Positions 21,915-31,860 of a stretch of DNA of 64,000 nt are shown here, piece after piece. The notes under the pieces are model-generated. The model had not been told where the DNA came from. It worked only from the letters and a program-made list of their open reading frames with translations, and did no database searches. Position numbers and translations under genes: made by a program. Source of the stretch: Palaemon carinicauda. Lineage: Eukaryota > Arthropoda > Malacostraca > Decapoda > Palaemonidae. The DNA lies in the NCBI RefSeq assembly GCF_036898095.1, contig NC_090768.1, positions 42,224,478 through 42,288,477 of the forward strand, read 5' to 3'. Position 1 is the first letter of the stretch; each line of letters starts with the position of its first letter.

Positions 21915-23973
21915 CTCTCCGTTTCTCCAGACAACAGTAGGAGCCAGACTCAAGATCTTCTGGCGAGCCTGGGAGAAGAGAGGTGCAGACGCACAGTCTG
22001 TCAGTTGGCTGAGGAACGGTTACAGGATTCCATTCTGCCTCAAACCACCTCTGACCACATCGCCCATCAACCTCTCTTCCAACTACAAAGAAGAGGACAA
22101 GAGGCTAGCATTGCAACAGGAGGTGTCGCTACTTGTGCAGAAGAAGGCAGTGGTTATAGTCCGGGACCATCAATCCCCGGGCTTCTACAACCGTCTCTTT
22201 CTTGTGGCCAAGAAGACAGGAGGTTGGAGACCGGTGCTGGACGTCAGCTCTCTCAACGAGTATGTCACCAAGCAGACGTTCACGATGGAGACGACCAAGT
22301 CGGTCTTAGCAGCGGTCAGACAGGAGGACTGGATGGTCTCGTTGGACTTGAAAGATGCATACTTTCACGTTCCCATTCATCCAGACTCCCAACCTTTCCT
22401 GAGATTCGTTTTCGGAAAGGTTGTCTATCAGTTCCAAGCCCTGTGTTTTGGCCTAAGCACAGCTCCTATGGTCTTTACTCATCTGATGAGGAATGTAGCA
22501 AAATTCCTACACTTGTCGAACATCAGAGCCTCCCTCTACCTAGACGACTGGCTGTTGAGAGCCTCCACGAGTCGTCGTTGTCTGGAGAACCTCAATTGGA
22601 CTTTAGACTTAATCAGAGACCTAGGTCTATTAGTCAATATAGAGAAATCTCAACTCATTCCCTCCCAATCCATTGTGTACCTGGGAATGGAGATTCGGAG
22701 TCAGGATTTTCGGGCTTTTCCATCGGCCCCCAGGATAAGCCAAGCCCTAGAGTGCATCATGAGCATGCTGAAGAGGAGCAATTGCTCAGTGAGACAGTGG
22801 ATGAGTCTCACAGGGACCCTCTCATCACTGGCCCTGTTTGTCGAGCTAGGAAGACTCCACCTCCGCCCTCTTCAATTCCATCTTGCAGCTCATTGGGACA
22901 AGGGCTCGACTCTAGAAGCAGTCTCTATCCCTATCAACCAAGAGATGAAGACCACTCTCCTGTGGTGGAAGCACAATCTCCTTCTCAAGGAGGGTCTATC
23001 ATTGGCCATTCAGACCCCCAATCTTCATCTCTTCTCAGATGCATCGGACTCGGGCTGGGGTGCAACCTTGGACGGACGGGAATGCTCGGGAGTGTGGAAC
23101 GAGGAACAAGGATTACTCCACATCAACTGCAAGGAACTGCTAGCAGTTCATCTAGCCCTGTTGAACTTCAAGTCCCTCCTGCTAGGCAAAGTGGTGGAGG
23201 TGAACTCAGACAACACCACAGCCTTGGCTTACATCTCCAAGCAAGGAGGGACCCATTCGAGGAGCCTTTACGAGATCGCAAGGGACCTCCTCATTTGGTC
23301 AAGAGGTCTAAACCTCACTCTGGTCACGAGGTTCATCCAGGGCGATATGAACGTTTCAGCGGATCGCCTAAGCAGAAGGAATCAGGTCATTCCCACGGAA
23401 TGGACCCTCCACAAGAGTGTGTGCAACAGACTTTGGACCTTGTGGGGTCAACCTACCATAGATCTGTTTGCCACCTCCATAACCAAGAGACTTCCGCTGT
23501 ATTGTTCCCCTGTTCCAGACCCTGCAGCAGTTCATGTGGATGCTTTTCTTCTGAACTGGTCCCATCTCGACCTGTACGCATTCCCTCCGTTCAAGATAAT
23601 AAACAAAGTTCTGCAGAAATTCGTCTCGCACGAAGGGACACGGCTGACGCTGGTTGCTCCCCTTTGGCCTGCAAGAGAATGGTTCACAGAGGTACTTCAA
23701 TGGCTAGTCGACTTCCCCAGGACTCTACCTCTAAGAGTGGACCTTCTACGTCAACCTCACGTAGACAGGTTGCACCCAAACCTCCACGCTCTTCGGCTGA
23801 CTGCCTTCAGACTGTCGAAAGATTCGCTAGAGCTAGAGGCTTTTCGAAGGAGGCAGCCAGTGCGATTGCCAGAGCTAGAAGAGTTTCCACTCGTAGAGTC
23901 TACCAGTCTAAGTGGGAGGTCTTCCGAAGCTGGTGTAGAGCCAATTCAATATCCTCTACCAATACCTCTGTGA
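21748..23973 (+). CDS. D1 reverse transcriptase-RNase H with methyltransferase-like C-terminus
   Basis: 741 residues in the +1 frame relative to gag, overlapping its last 167 bases. RT: motif A SLDLKDAYF with D200, FGLSTAP, and YLDD at residues 264-267 (22537-22548). RNase H: D431 (LFSDAS), E463 (CKELL), D488 (VNSDNTTALAY) and D539 (ADRLSRR), so the catalytic set is complete. The last 190 or so residues hold IDLFAT, LYCSPVPDP, YAFPPF and LVAPLWPAREWF, the region that in DIRS elements is compared with Dam-like DNA methyltransferases; FPPF resembles a (D/N)PP(Y/F) motif. It copies element RNA into DNA. How it is initiated (frameshift or internal AUG) cannot be read here. Confidence 0.9.
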   Translation: MPPQSPRLIAPQWLIPLLRGSYRPFVVEPPAEEAPVQTLTGASLGKDPGHLRERTDSPFLQTTVGARLKIFWRAWEKRGADAQSVSWLRNGYRIPFCLKPPLTTSPINLSSNYKEEDKRLALQQEVSLLVQKKAVVIVRDHQSPGFYNRLFLVAKKTGGWRPVLDVSSLNEYVTKQTFTMETTKSVLAAVRQEDWMVSLDLKDAYFHVPIHPDSQPFLRFVFGKVVYQFQALCFGLSTAPMVFTHLMRNVAKFLHLSNIRASLYLDDWLLRASTSRRCLENLNWTLDLIRDLGLLVNIEKSQLIPSQSIVYLGMEIRSQDFRAFPSAPRISQALECIMSMLKRSNCSVRQWMSLTGTLSSLALFVELGRLHLRPLQFHLAAHWDKGSTLEAVSIPINQEMKTTLLWWKHNLLLKEGLSLAIQTPNLHLFSDASDSGWGATLDGRECSGVWNEEQGLLHINCKELLAVHLALLNFKSLLLGKVVEVNSDNTTALAYISKQGGTHSRSLYEIARDLLIWSRGLNLTLVTRFIQGDMNVSADRLSRRNQVIPTEWTLHKSVCNRLWTLWGQPTIDLFATSITKRLPLYCSPVPDPAAVHVDAFLLNWSHLDLYAFPPFKIINKVLQKFVSHEGTRLTLVAPLWPAREWFTEVLQWLVDFPRTLPLRVDLLRQPHVDRLHPNLHALRLTAFRLSKDSLELEAFRRRQPVRLPELEEFPLVESTSLSGRSSEAGVEPIQYPLPIPL

Positions 23974-24872
23974 TCCAAATAGCTGACTTCCTTCTACATC
24001 TTAGGAATGAGAGATCCCTTTCAGCACCTACGATTAAAGGATATAGGAGCATGTTGGCTTCAGTTCTCCGCCACAGAGGTTTGGACCTGTCTTCCAACAA
24101 GGACCTTCAAGACATTCTCAAGTCTTTTGAGACGTCTAAAGAACGTCGTCTTTCCACTCCAGGCTGGAATCTAGACGTAGTCTTAAGGTTCCTTATGACA
24201 TCTAGGTTCGAACCTCTCCAGTCAGCTTCCTTCAAGGACCTTACCCTCAAGACTCTTTTTCTCGTTTGCCTTGCAACAGCTAAGAGAGTCAGTGAGGTTC
24301 ATGCCTTCAGCAAGAACATTGGTTTCACAACCGAATCTGCAACATGTTCTTTTCAGCTTGGATTCCTAGCAAAGAACGAGCTTCCTTCACGTCCTTGGCC
24401 TAGATCGTTCGAAATACCTAGCCTCTCCAACATGGTAGGTAACGAACTAGAGAGAGTTCTTTGCCCTGTCAGAGCTCTCAAATATTATCTTAAGAGGTCT
24501 AAACCTATTCGAGGACAGTCAGAAGCCTTATGGTGTGCCATCAAGAAACCCTCGAGACCCATGTCCAAGAATGGGCTTTCGTATTATATAAGGCTTCTGA
24601 TCAGAGAAGCACATTCTCACTTAAAGGAGGAAGACCTTGCATTGCTGAAGGTAAGGACCCACGAAGTAAGAGCTGTAGCTACTTCGATGGCCTTTAATAA
24701 AAACCGTTCTCTGCAGAGCATAATGGATGCAACCTATTGGAGGAGCAAGTCAGTGTTTGCATCATTTTATCTGAAAGATGTCCAGTCTCTTTACGAGAAC
24801 TGCTACACCCTGGGACCATTCGTAGCAGCGAGTGCAGTAGTAGGTGAGGGCTCAGCCACTACATTCCCTTAA
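22005..24872 (+). CDS. D1 tyrosine recombinase (C-terminal third of a long overlapping frame)
   Basis: The recombinase domain is encoded from about 23790 to the stop at 24870-24872, about 360 residues. A SAM-like N-terminal part includes YQSKWEVFRSWC and APTIKGYRSMLASVLRHRGL. The catalytic domain has the box I Arg in ATAKRVSE (24285-24287), HEVRA (His 24660-24662, Arg 24669-24671) and the nucleophile Tyr in SFYLKD (24768-24770). This family integrates circular DIRS DNA by recombination and leaves no target duplication. Upstream, the same frame is open back through the whole RT region to the gag UGA at 21912-21914. That part has no recognisable domain and probably reflects double-coding constraint or a readthrough product. 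The true start is unknown. Confidence 0.85.
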   Translation: MAEERLQDSILPQTTSDHIAHQPLFQLQRRGQEASIATGGVATCAEEGSGYSPGPSIPGLLQPSLSCGQEDRRLETGAGRQLSQRVCHQADVHDGDDQVGLSSGQTGGLDGLVGLERCILSRSHSSRLPTFPEIRFRKGCLSVPSPVFWPKHSSYGLYSSDEECSKIPTLVEHQSLPLPRRLAVESLHESSLSGEPQLDFRLNQRPRSISQYREISTHSLPIHCVPGNGDSESGFSGFSIGPQDKPSPRVHHEHAEEEQLLSETVDESHRDPLITGPVCRARKTPPPPSSIPSCSSLGQGLDSRSSLYPYQPRDEDHSPVVEAQSPSQGGSIIGHSDPQSSSLLRCIGLGLGCNLGRTGMLGSVERGTRITPHQLQGTASSSSSPVELQVPPARQSGGGELRQHHSLGLHLQARRDPFEEPLRDRKGPPHLVKRSKPHSGHEVHPGRYERFSGSPKQKESGHSHGMDPPQECVQQTLDLVGSTYHRSVCHLHNQETSAVLFPCSRPCSSSCGCFSSELVPSRPVRIPSVQDNKQSSAEIRLARRDTADAGCSPLACKRMVHRGTSMASRLPQDSTSKSGPSTSTSRRQVAPKPPRSSADCLQTVERFARARGFSKEAASAIARARRVSTRRVYQSKWEVFRSWCRANSISSTNTSVIQIADFLLHLRNERSLSAPTIKGYRSMLASVLRHRGLDLSSNKDLQDILKSFETSKERRLSTPGWNLDVVLRFLMTSRFEPLQSASFKDLTLKTLFLVCLATAKRVSEVHAFSKNIGFTTESATCSFQLGFLAKNELPSRPWPRSFEIPSLSNMVGNELERVLCPVRALKYYLKRSKPIRGQSEALWCAIKKPSRPMSKNGLSYYIRLLIREAHSHLKEEDLALLKVRTHEVRAVATSMAFNKNRSLQSIMDATYWRSKSVFASFYLKDVQSLYENCYTLGPFVAASAVVGEGSATTFP

Positions 24873-25269
24873 TCCCATAACCTTTTTTAACCTTTCTCTT
24901 GAATACTTTTATTGTTGTTTTTATGGTTGTTGCGGTAGGCTAAGAAGCCTTCCGCATCCTTGGATTTGGCGGGTGGTCTATTCATTCTTGAGAAGCGCCT
25001 GGGTTAAAGGTTTGGTAGAGGTCCTTTAGTAGGGGTTGCAACCCCGTGTACTTTGGCACCTTTGGGTTGATTCAGCCTCCAAGAGGAACGCTGCGCTCAG
25101 TAAGGAAGACAAACTTTAAATAAAGAGGCAGAGTAACGGTTCTATTCGACTTCCTTACCAGGTACTTATTATTTCATTGTTATTTGAGATAACTGTTATA
25201 TGAAATATGGGATACTTAGCTATCCTTTAATCTTGTACACTGGTTTTCACCCACCTCCCTGGGTGTGAA
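24873..25269 (+). other. D1 3' noncoding region with conserved palindromes
   Basis: It holds the hairpin AGGCTAAGAAGCCT (24937-24950) and the perfect palindrome GGGGTTGCAACCCC (25032-25045). Both recur at the same relative places in D2 and D3. An AATAAA-like signal lies near 25119. CACCTCCCTGGGTGTGAATC precedes the ICR in all copies. Confidence 0.7.
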
Positions 25270-25600
25270 TCAGCTACATGATTATCGGGTAAGTTTAATA
25301 TTGAAAAATGTTATTTTTATTAATAAAATAAATTTTTGAATATACTTACCCGATAATCATGATTTAATCGACCCTCCCTTCCTCCCCAGAGAGAACCAGT
25401 GGACCGAGGAATAATTGAGGAGGTGTCAACAAGAAGTACTTGAGTACCTGGCCACAGGTGGCGCTGGTAAGTACACCCCCTTCTAGTATTGTGATAGCTG
25501 GCGTATCCCTCCATAGAATTCTGTCGGGCAACGGAGTTGACAGCTACATGATTATCGGGTAAGTATATTCAAAAATTTATTTTATTAATAAAAATAACAT
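25270..25600 (+). repeat. D1 internal complementary region and right inverted terminal repeat
   Basis: 25270-25309 is the reverse complement of the D1 left tip. 25311-25365 is the reverse complement of the right tip. The right repeat proper runs to 25600 and ends GGGTAAGTATATTCAAAAAT then an A/T-rich tip. The two halves of the ICR match the two element ends, as in DIRS-1. Confidence 0.85.
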
Positions 25601-25886
25601 TTTTATTAATAAAATAAATTTTTGAATATACTTACCCGATAATCATGATTTAATCGACCCTCCCTTCCTCCCCAGAGAGAACCAGTGGACCGAGGAATAA
25701 TTGAGGAGGTGTCAACAAGAAGTACTTGAGTACCTGGCCACAGGTGGCGCTGGTAAGTACACCCCCTTCTAGTATTGTGATAGCTGGCGTATCCCTCCAT
25801 AGAATTCTGTCGGGCAACGGAGTTGACAGCTACATGATTATCGGGTAAGTATATTCAAAAATTTATTTTATTAATAAAAATAACAT
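25601..25886 (+). repeat. Second, identical copy of the D1 right end (286-bp tandem duplication)
   Basis: 25601-25886 repeats 25315-25600 base for base as far as can be compared, period 286. It contains the right-tip complement and the full right repeat, but not the left-tip half of the ICR. Identity implies a very recent duplication or a very recent integration of a terminal circle. Confidence 0.85.
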
Positions 25887-25887
25887 T

Positions 25888-26544
25888 ATGTTATGCAACG
25901 ACCAAATAGCAACACGGTTGGCTAAATGTAAAGCAAAAATGGGAATGTTATTCAGACACTTTAAAACAAGAAAAGCTGAACACATGATTATGCTTTACAA
26001 AACTTATGTACGTAGTACACTCGAGTACTGCAATGTGATATGGTACCCACACTACCAAAAGGATATTGCGCAAATAGAGAGTGTACAAAGGTCCTATACT
26101 GCTAGAATAGAAGAAGTTAAGGACCTTGACTACTGGGAAAGACTGCAATTTTTAAAACTATACAGTCTAGAAAGGAGAAGAGAACGCTACATGATAATAC
26201 AAGCATGGAAGCAAATAGAAGGAATTACTGAAAACATCATGGAGCTTAAAATATCAGAAAGAGCAAGCCGAGGTAGATTAATAGTGCCAAAAAATATTCC
26301 AGGTAAACTAAGAAAGGCGCACAGGACATTAATCCACTATGCACCAGCATCGATAATGCAGCGACTATTTAATGTGCTGCCAGCTCATCTAAGAAACATA
26401 TCAGGAGTGAGCGTAGATGTGTTTAAGAATAAGCTCGATAAATACCTAAGATGCATCCCAGACCATCCAAGACTGGAAGATGCAAAATACACCGGAAGAT
26501 GCATTAGCAACTCTCTGGTGGATATACGAGGTGCCTCACACTGA
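25888..26544 (+). pseudogene. 5'-truncated LINE: C-terminal end of a reverse transcriptase polyprotein
   Basis: 217 codons open to TGA. RSTLEYCNVIWYPHYQKD, IESVQRS and YWERLQFLKLYSLERRRERY form the post-RT 'thumb and tail' region common in arthropod LINEs (CR1/Jockey-like). The catalytic domain is missing and the apparent ATG comes from the junction with the D1 duplicate, so this is a 5'-truncated insertion rather than a gene. The 3' end runs into GGCAAGGTAAGGTAAG and then a (TC)n array. Confidence 0.75.
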
Positions 26545-26585
26545 GGGACCTGGGGGAACCCAAACAAAAAATAAGGCAAGGTAAG

Positions 26586-26590
<5 letters not shown>

Positions 26591-26675
<85 letters not shown>
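26591..26675. repeat. (TC)n microsatellite
   Basis: Pure TC run of about 85 bases immediately after the LINE 3' end; it may be an expansion of the LINE tail. The Arg-Glu alternating open frame opposite it is spurious. Confidence 0.95.
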
Positions 26676-26678
<3 letters not shown>

Positions 26679-28288
26679 GGATATTATCAACAGATGAAAC
26701 TCTAATGCTTTTAATTTATCCTCTCACCTGCTTTTCAACCTAACAGAAATGTATACAGCTCTGCCCTTGGGAAGCTTTCTAAATGAGTTTGGCAAAGCAC
26801 AGTATAGCATTGATGAACGACAACACTTGTTTCACAGACCTTCAACAAGGTAGTAGCAGATGGATTCTTGAAAGGTCATCAACACAGTAGAGTTGTTTGC
26901 AAGGTTCATCCAGGCAGGACTCTTCAAGCAGACACATACATTCTCCAGAGACACAGTGTAGGTGTCAAATGGCTGAAAGGCTTCTTTCTCTTTGGGTTTC
27001 ACTATTGCTATACCTTCTCGCTGTTCAGTTGAACAAGAAATTTAAGGTATTCTACTTTCCAGTCCCAGATCGTTGGCAGCGTTGAGGACTCCTTCCAGCA
27101 CCCCTGGGAGTTCTAGACGTCACCCGTTTTTCCCGTTTTTCTGATTACTGTACTCACAGTCGGTTGACAAACACTGAAGCTTGATGTGATCCTGATCGCT
27201 CCTAAGTGGATGCATGCCGATTGGTATCTGGATCAGCTGTAATTTTCTTCATTCTTCAGGAAAGAAGCTCATTCTCCATGGAGAGGATACCTCTCAGCCC
27301 TCGATCCAAGTTCCAACTAGGACTTGGGCTTTGACCCTTCTCAAGAGTAGACAAGACTAGTGGGGAGAAGTTGACAGTCTTGCTTTCCTATGGAGCTCAA
27401 GTGTCATGGAATATATCACAAGTCCTCAGTTCTTTCAAGCGGACCCGTTCTAGCCTGTAGGACGTGTGGCAGATGGCCTTCAACCCTTGAGACTGTCCTC
27501 TCCTAGCTTACCCCTGGCAAAACAAGTAGGAAACCGCACAACTTTTCTATTGTCACAAGTCATCATTCTTAAGGAGAAGGAGGTCTCCATCGCCTTTGTT
27601 CTTGAGTTTGTGATCAGACCCTAAACCCAATTGTTCATGACTTCAAGATCTCCTTCAGCTTTTCCTTACAAGAAGTGACTTTTGTGGACCAGGATGACTT
27701 CCTTTCTGTCTTGAGAGGACACATGACTCTTCTTACAGTAATGAAAGGAAGAGTTATCAGAGATCCTAGAACACAGTTTCTTTCTGGCTTCATGGGACAA
27801 TCAAATTTTCTTTTCCTGAAAGTGAGCCATGTGAAGGACCATTGCTGATACAAGTTCGCAAAGTCAGACATGTCGGATCTATCTCAGCGTAGTGTTTGTG
27901 TTAAAAATGTTTAAGTTCTGTTTTCTTTACAATTCTTGAATTCCTCAGTACCTTTAAGATATGTTAACATTCTGTGCATTGGCGGGAATGTAAGAGTTTT
28001 TGTTGTCAGATGAGAGCAGCCAAGAGACTAATAAAGATGTGCAACTAATAATGAGTTTGTATGCTGTATCCTGATGTAGCCGCTGAAACAGCACTCCCAG
28101 CCCTCAAGAACGTGTCAGTGGCTCAGTTCTTAAGTGAAGACTTAAGTCTGGTAAGGACAGACAGCCTTCACAGTCCATCACCTATGGGAATATACCTACA
28201 GATCCCCGGGTACCTTTAGCTTTAGGTCCCATAATATTAAAACACACCTGATGAACCTCGATGCTTATGGAAGTATAGAGCCAAATAG
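26676..28288 (+). mobile_element. Decayed DIRS-like fragment, low confidence
   Basis: At about 27195-27240 the plus strand reads VILIAPKWMHADWYLDQL, matching the methyltransferase-like block of DIRS elements (compare LTLVAPLWPAREWF in D1). Surrounding sequence is C/T-rich and codon-like but full of breaks. The limits are unknown and no ends are recognised. The rest of this stretch shows no gene. Confidence 0.3.
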
Positions 28289-29639
28289 TATTTTTCAATA
28301 TTTAACTTAGCCGGTGATTATAATAGCTGCAACTCTGTTGCTCGACAGAAAAACTCTACGGAAAAATTCGCCAGCGATCGCTACACAGGTAGGGGGTGTA
28401 CTCAACAGCGCCATCTGTCGTTCAGATACCCAGTACTCATTGTAAACAAAGAACTCAATTTTCTCTCTGTCGGGCTACCGGCAAGACCTACTAATTCGCT
28501 GTTGCTAACTGGATTTGTTTTCACAACTATTTGGTGAAGTACACTATTCTAGTTTTGAGCTTTCGCTATGCAGGTGTTTTATCTTCATCTTAAAACTTGA
28601 ACTCGTTTTGGATAGATTTAATTATGGTGACAAAGAGAGTATGGACTTTCTTTCACTTTTAAATGGCCGACCCTTCCCTTAGACGGAAGTGTGTTTAGGC
28701 TTTTAGTAATTATCTTATCACGTTATAGATTTTCCTCTTTATTTTATATCTCTCCGCCTTTATTAGGCCTCTTCGATTAACTTTCCATTTTTTATAAACA
28801 TATAAAATAAATTTTAATGCTTTGTTTATATAGACCTTTCCTGAGAGTAGGCGGTCCTAACTTGGAAACCGAAGTTAATCAACATTGAGCCCTTTATATC
28901 GTCTTTAGCTTTTAAAGAGCTAAGGATTTAAAACTTTTTAAATGTAATATTTTATGAAAGAATTTCTTTGATAGTCTTCGTACTGTTTTCAAAGATGAAC
29001 TAACCTTTAGTTTTTTATGCTACGCAGTTGTTGACGTTCAGGACGTTCAACATGCGCTCTAGCGTTACGATAGAGAGAGAGTGTATCACGGTTTCACTTT
29101 GCAGTAAGAGTAAATCGATTCTGACGTTTTGTTCATTCTTTCTTAGCTTAAATATTTAAAGGAACTTTTTATTTGAAAAACCTTTCAGTTTTTTCCTTTA
29201 GTCAAATAACATGTTTTTTTTGACGATATATAATTGGGCTCTTCTCTTAGGTGCGAAATCAAGAGAGAAAGAGAGAGAGAGATAGAGACGGAGGGAGAGA
29301 GAGGAGAGAAAACGTTCCGTTCAAGCGGGTAACGTTGTTCTCGTGTTACTCTCGTCCCTAGTCTCTGTACGGGGAGGAAGGATAAAACGTTTTTAGGTTT
29401 TTATTCTCGTCCCCAGGCTATGTGCGGTGAGAGATTGAAAACGTAGTTATATGAACTAGTGTTTAGTCTCTTTCCCAGCCACTGATTTTTCTTTTTATCT
29501 TAAAATATGTTTTCTGTTTTTTGCTGGTATTATGAGCTTGCATTATACGACTAATTTCGCAATTACTACCTTTTAATGAAGGGTAGAATTGCTTGTTTCA
29601 GGTAGAAATAAGTGCAAAACAGAAAATCGAAGTGATAAA

Positions 29640-31860
29640 GTGATATGCGCAAAGTGTTACAGTGTTGCGTCCGAGGCGCAAAGTGTTACAGTGTTGCGTC
29701 CGAGGGTTCGTCTGTTCGTGCCTGTCGTTCACCTAGTCCGGGACCTCTTGCAAGCTCTCAAGCCCAGGGGAAAAGTAATGTCAAACGACTTATGGGTTCG
29801 AGAGGCCTTGACCAACGAACAGACGTTTTCCCTCTATGGTATCGGGTGTTTCTTACCAAGATCTCCCCTACCATAAGACGAGAGAGACGTTGTTTCTCCT
29901 CGCCATCCGTAGGCTTTTCGCATAAGAAACCTGTCACAAGGTTTCGAAGCCCTTAAGCGAAAGTCAGTCCTTTCAGGACAGGTCCAGCGTCCTGGTTACA
30001 GCCATTAGGACAGCTCTGACCCTATGCAGTCATCGGATAACTGCTCGCCGCCTAACAAAAGCGTAACACTGACTCCGAAAGTCTTTTTTTGTAGGCAAAG
30101 TGTTGCGGTCACAGACGTTACCCTCGTCTATTACCACAACCATTTCCGTTGATCCTTAAGGGGTTGTATGGCAAAACATGCAGTATATGCTTGCCTCCCT
30201 TATGGAAGACTATTCTGCCGATTAGTCCGTTGAGTCTAGCCGTTTATCTCATCGATATCCTGGCTTTCAGCCAACCTAACGTTCCTTTGTGCTTACTGTT
30301 GACGTTGGCGTAGCTTAGTCACGTCAGTCAGGTTGTTTAGAACCACACTCGATGCGGTCTCGTGTGGTTTTTCAGCCGCATTTGGACGTTAGGCCACTGG
30401 CTGATGCTCCTGCTGACGTTCTAGACGTTCACTAACAATCGGAGTTGACTTGTTTTGACGCTGTGCGTCAACCTCCGCATTCTAGAGTTGTTTTGACTGC
30501 TCAGTCTAGGCAGTCAAAGCAGTCTCGAGTGGACGCTGTACGTCCTCACGCACCTGTTGTGGTTGACAGTTCAGTTGTTGACAGTTCACAGACTGTCAAG
30601 CAGTTACATGACGTTGCGTTCTGGTCCGCTACTAATGCACCAGTGAGAGACTCAGCTTTTATCGGACAAGGTTCCTGTAGATGAGGAAGTTGCTGTTCTC
30701 CCTCCTACTGATATTCCCTTGAGGACTCTGTCAGATGGAGAGGAGCCTTAAGCTGCTTAGCCTCCTATGGACTTTAATTAAATCATGATGATTTTTTTTA
30801 AGGATCTTCGTCTGGATCTTGTAACTGCTGCTCCTCGTTCGCCTAAACGTCAGAGCTTACACTAGGCCTAGCTACTTCGAAGCCGTTGTTTTTAAGCTAG
30901 TGCTCTCTCGCTCTCCTAGAGAGCGTTACGTTGGCTAGGCGACTGGTTTTTCACCAGGAGGAGTTTGGGGGATACAGCCTTTGCTTTCCCTTCTTTTAAA
31001 CTGGTTTATAGAGCGAGAGTCTGATATGACACGAGAGAAGTTCTCGGCTTGGGAGTTCGTGCCTCTGCCCAGATAGACTTCTCAATTCTGGTAGACTCTC
31101 CCTGGCGCCTAGCCAGGAGACGCTCCAAGTTGTTTACAGGTCAACTTCTCAGCTGTTGTCGAGCCTTTGAAGTTTTGCTGTACTATTATGTCACGCATAA
31201 CAAGGCTTTCAGGGATGGTAAACGGTTCCGCCTCAGTCGCTAACCCCGTCTGTTGCCACACCTGCTCCCGTAGACCCTAAATGGGCTTTGCTGCAAGACA
31301 TGCAGTCCAAGCTTGCGTCCTTGATAGAGGACTTAAATGCGGAGAAGAACCTTCTGGCCAACAACCTTCCAACCGGTCGGTTGTGCGCCCTGTTGACGCT
31401 GAGGTAACCTACTCGCGTCTGCCAGTTGAGGTGGTTCCTCCACCGATGCGACCCAGTGTGGGTTGCCAGCCGCACGTTGACGTTAAGCGACGCTCGGAGG
31501 TGGTTGTTGACGTTCAGGACGTTCAACAACCAGCAGAGGTGACTTGTTGTGACGCAGTGCGTCAACCTCAGCAACCCGGTAGGGTGTTGACTGCACAACC
31601 CAGACGGTCTAGACAGTTTCGGGTTGACGCTGTGCTTCCTCGCGCACCCATGGTTGTTGACAGTTCACAGACTGTGCAGCAGTTCCATGATATTGCGTCC
31701 GGCTCCGTCACGCATCCACCAGTGCGACCGGATTCAGCGAGCCAGACGTTGCCCACTCCGTTGCCGTTTCCTCATCAGTTTCGGATGAGGAACCCCCTGA
31801 TGAGGACGTTGCTGAACAACAAGACGATCAGCCCCCAGCCCTGCTATCCATCCAGAAGAT
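29640..31860 (+). pseudogene. gag: D2 gag remnant with an internal duplication
   Basis: 29680-29860 matches the D3/D4 gag segment around PSPGPLASS with many frame breaks. An older copy continues to about 31210 and includes the LGVRASAQ block. Then a second, younger stretch from about 31225 to 31850 repeats the middle of gag, from the PSV...APVDPKW point. The sequence GCGCAAAGTGTTACAGTGTT is itself duplicated at 29646 and 29677. No continuous frame exists. Confidence 0.7.

Larger units (their letters stand above)
18827..25886 (+). mobile_element. DIRS-like retrotransposon D1 (apparently complete)
   Basis: The left inverted repeat starts TTTTTCAATATTAAACTTAC at 18827. Gag, RT-RNase H and tyrosine recombinase frames follow in order. 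The 3' side has an ICR in which an exact reverse complement of the left tip (25270-25309) is joined to a reverse complement of the right tip, then the right inverted repeat, present as two identical copies to 25886. This is the split inverted-repeat and ICR structure of DIRS1-type elements. All three frames are uninterrupted. No protease or integrase is present, as expected for the class. It belongs to the same lineage as D2-D4 but a distinct subfamily (GATAATCATG versus GGTGATTATA at the ends). Confidence 0.9.

Noticed and set aside
22005..23780. A separate gene in the overlapping frame upstream of the YR domain
   Set aside because: No domain is recognisable; conservation follows from the RT-RNase H frame that shares the bases. 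It is kept only as part of the overlapping-frame finding.
26385..26690. Minus-strand frame with an Arg-Glu repeat
   Set aside because: Translation of the (TC)n microsatellite opposite a LINE fragment.
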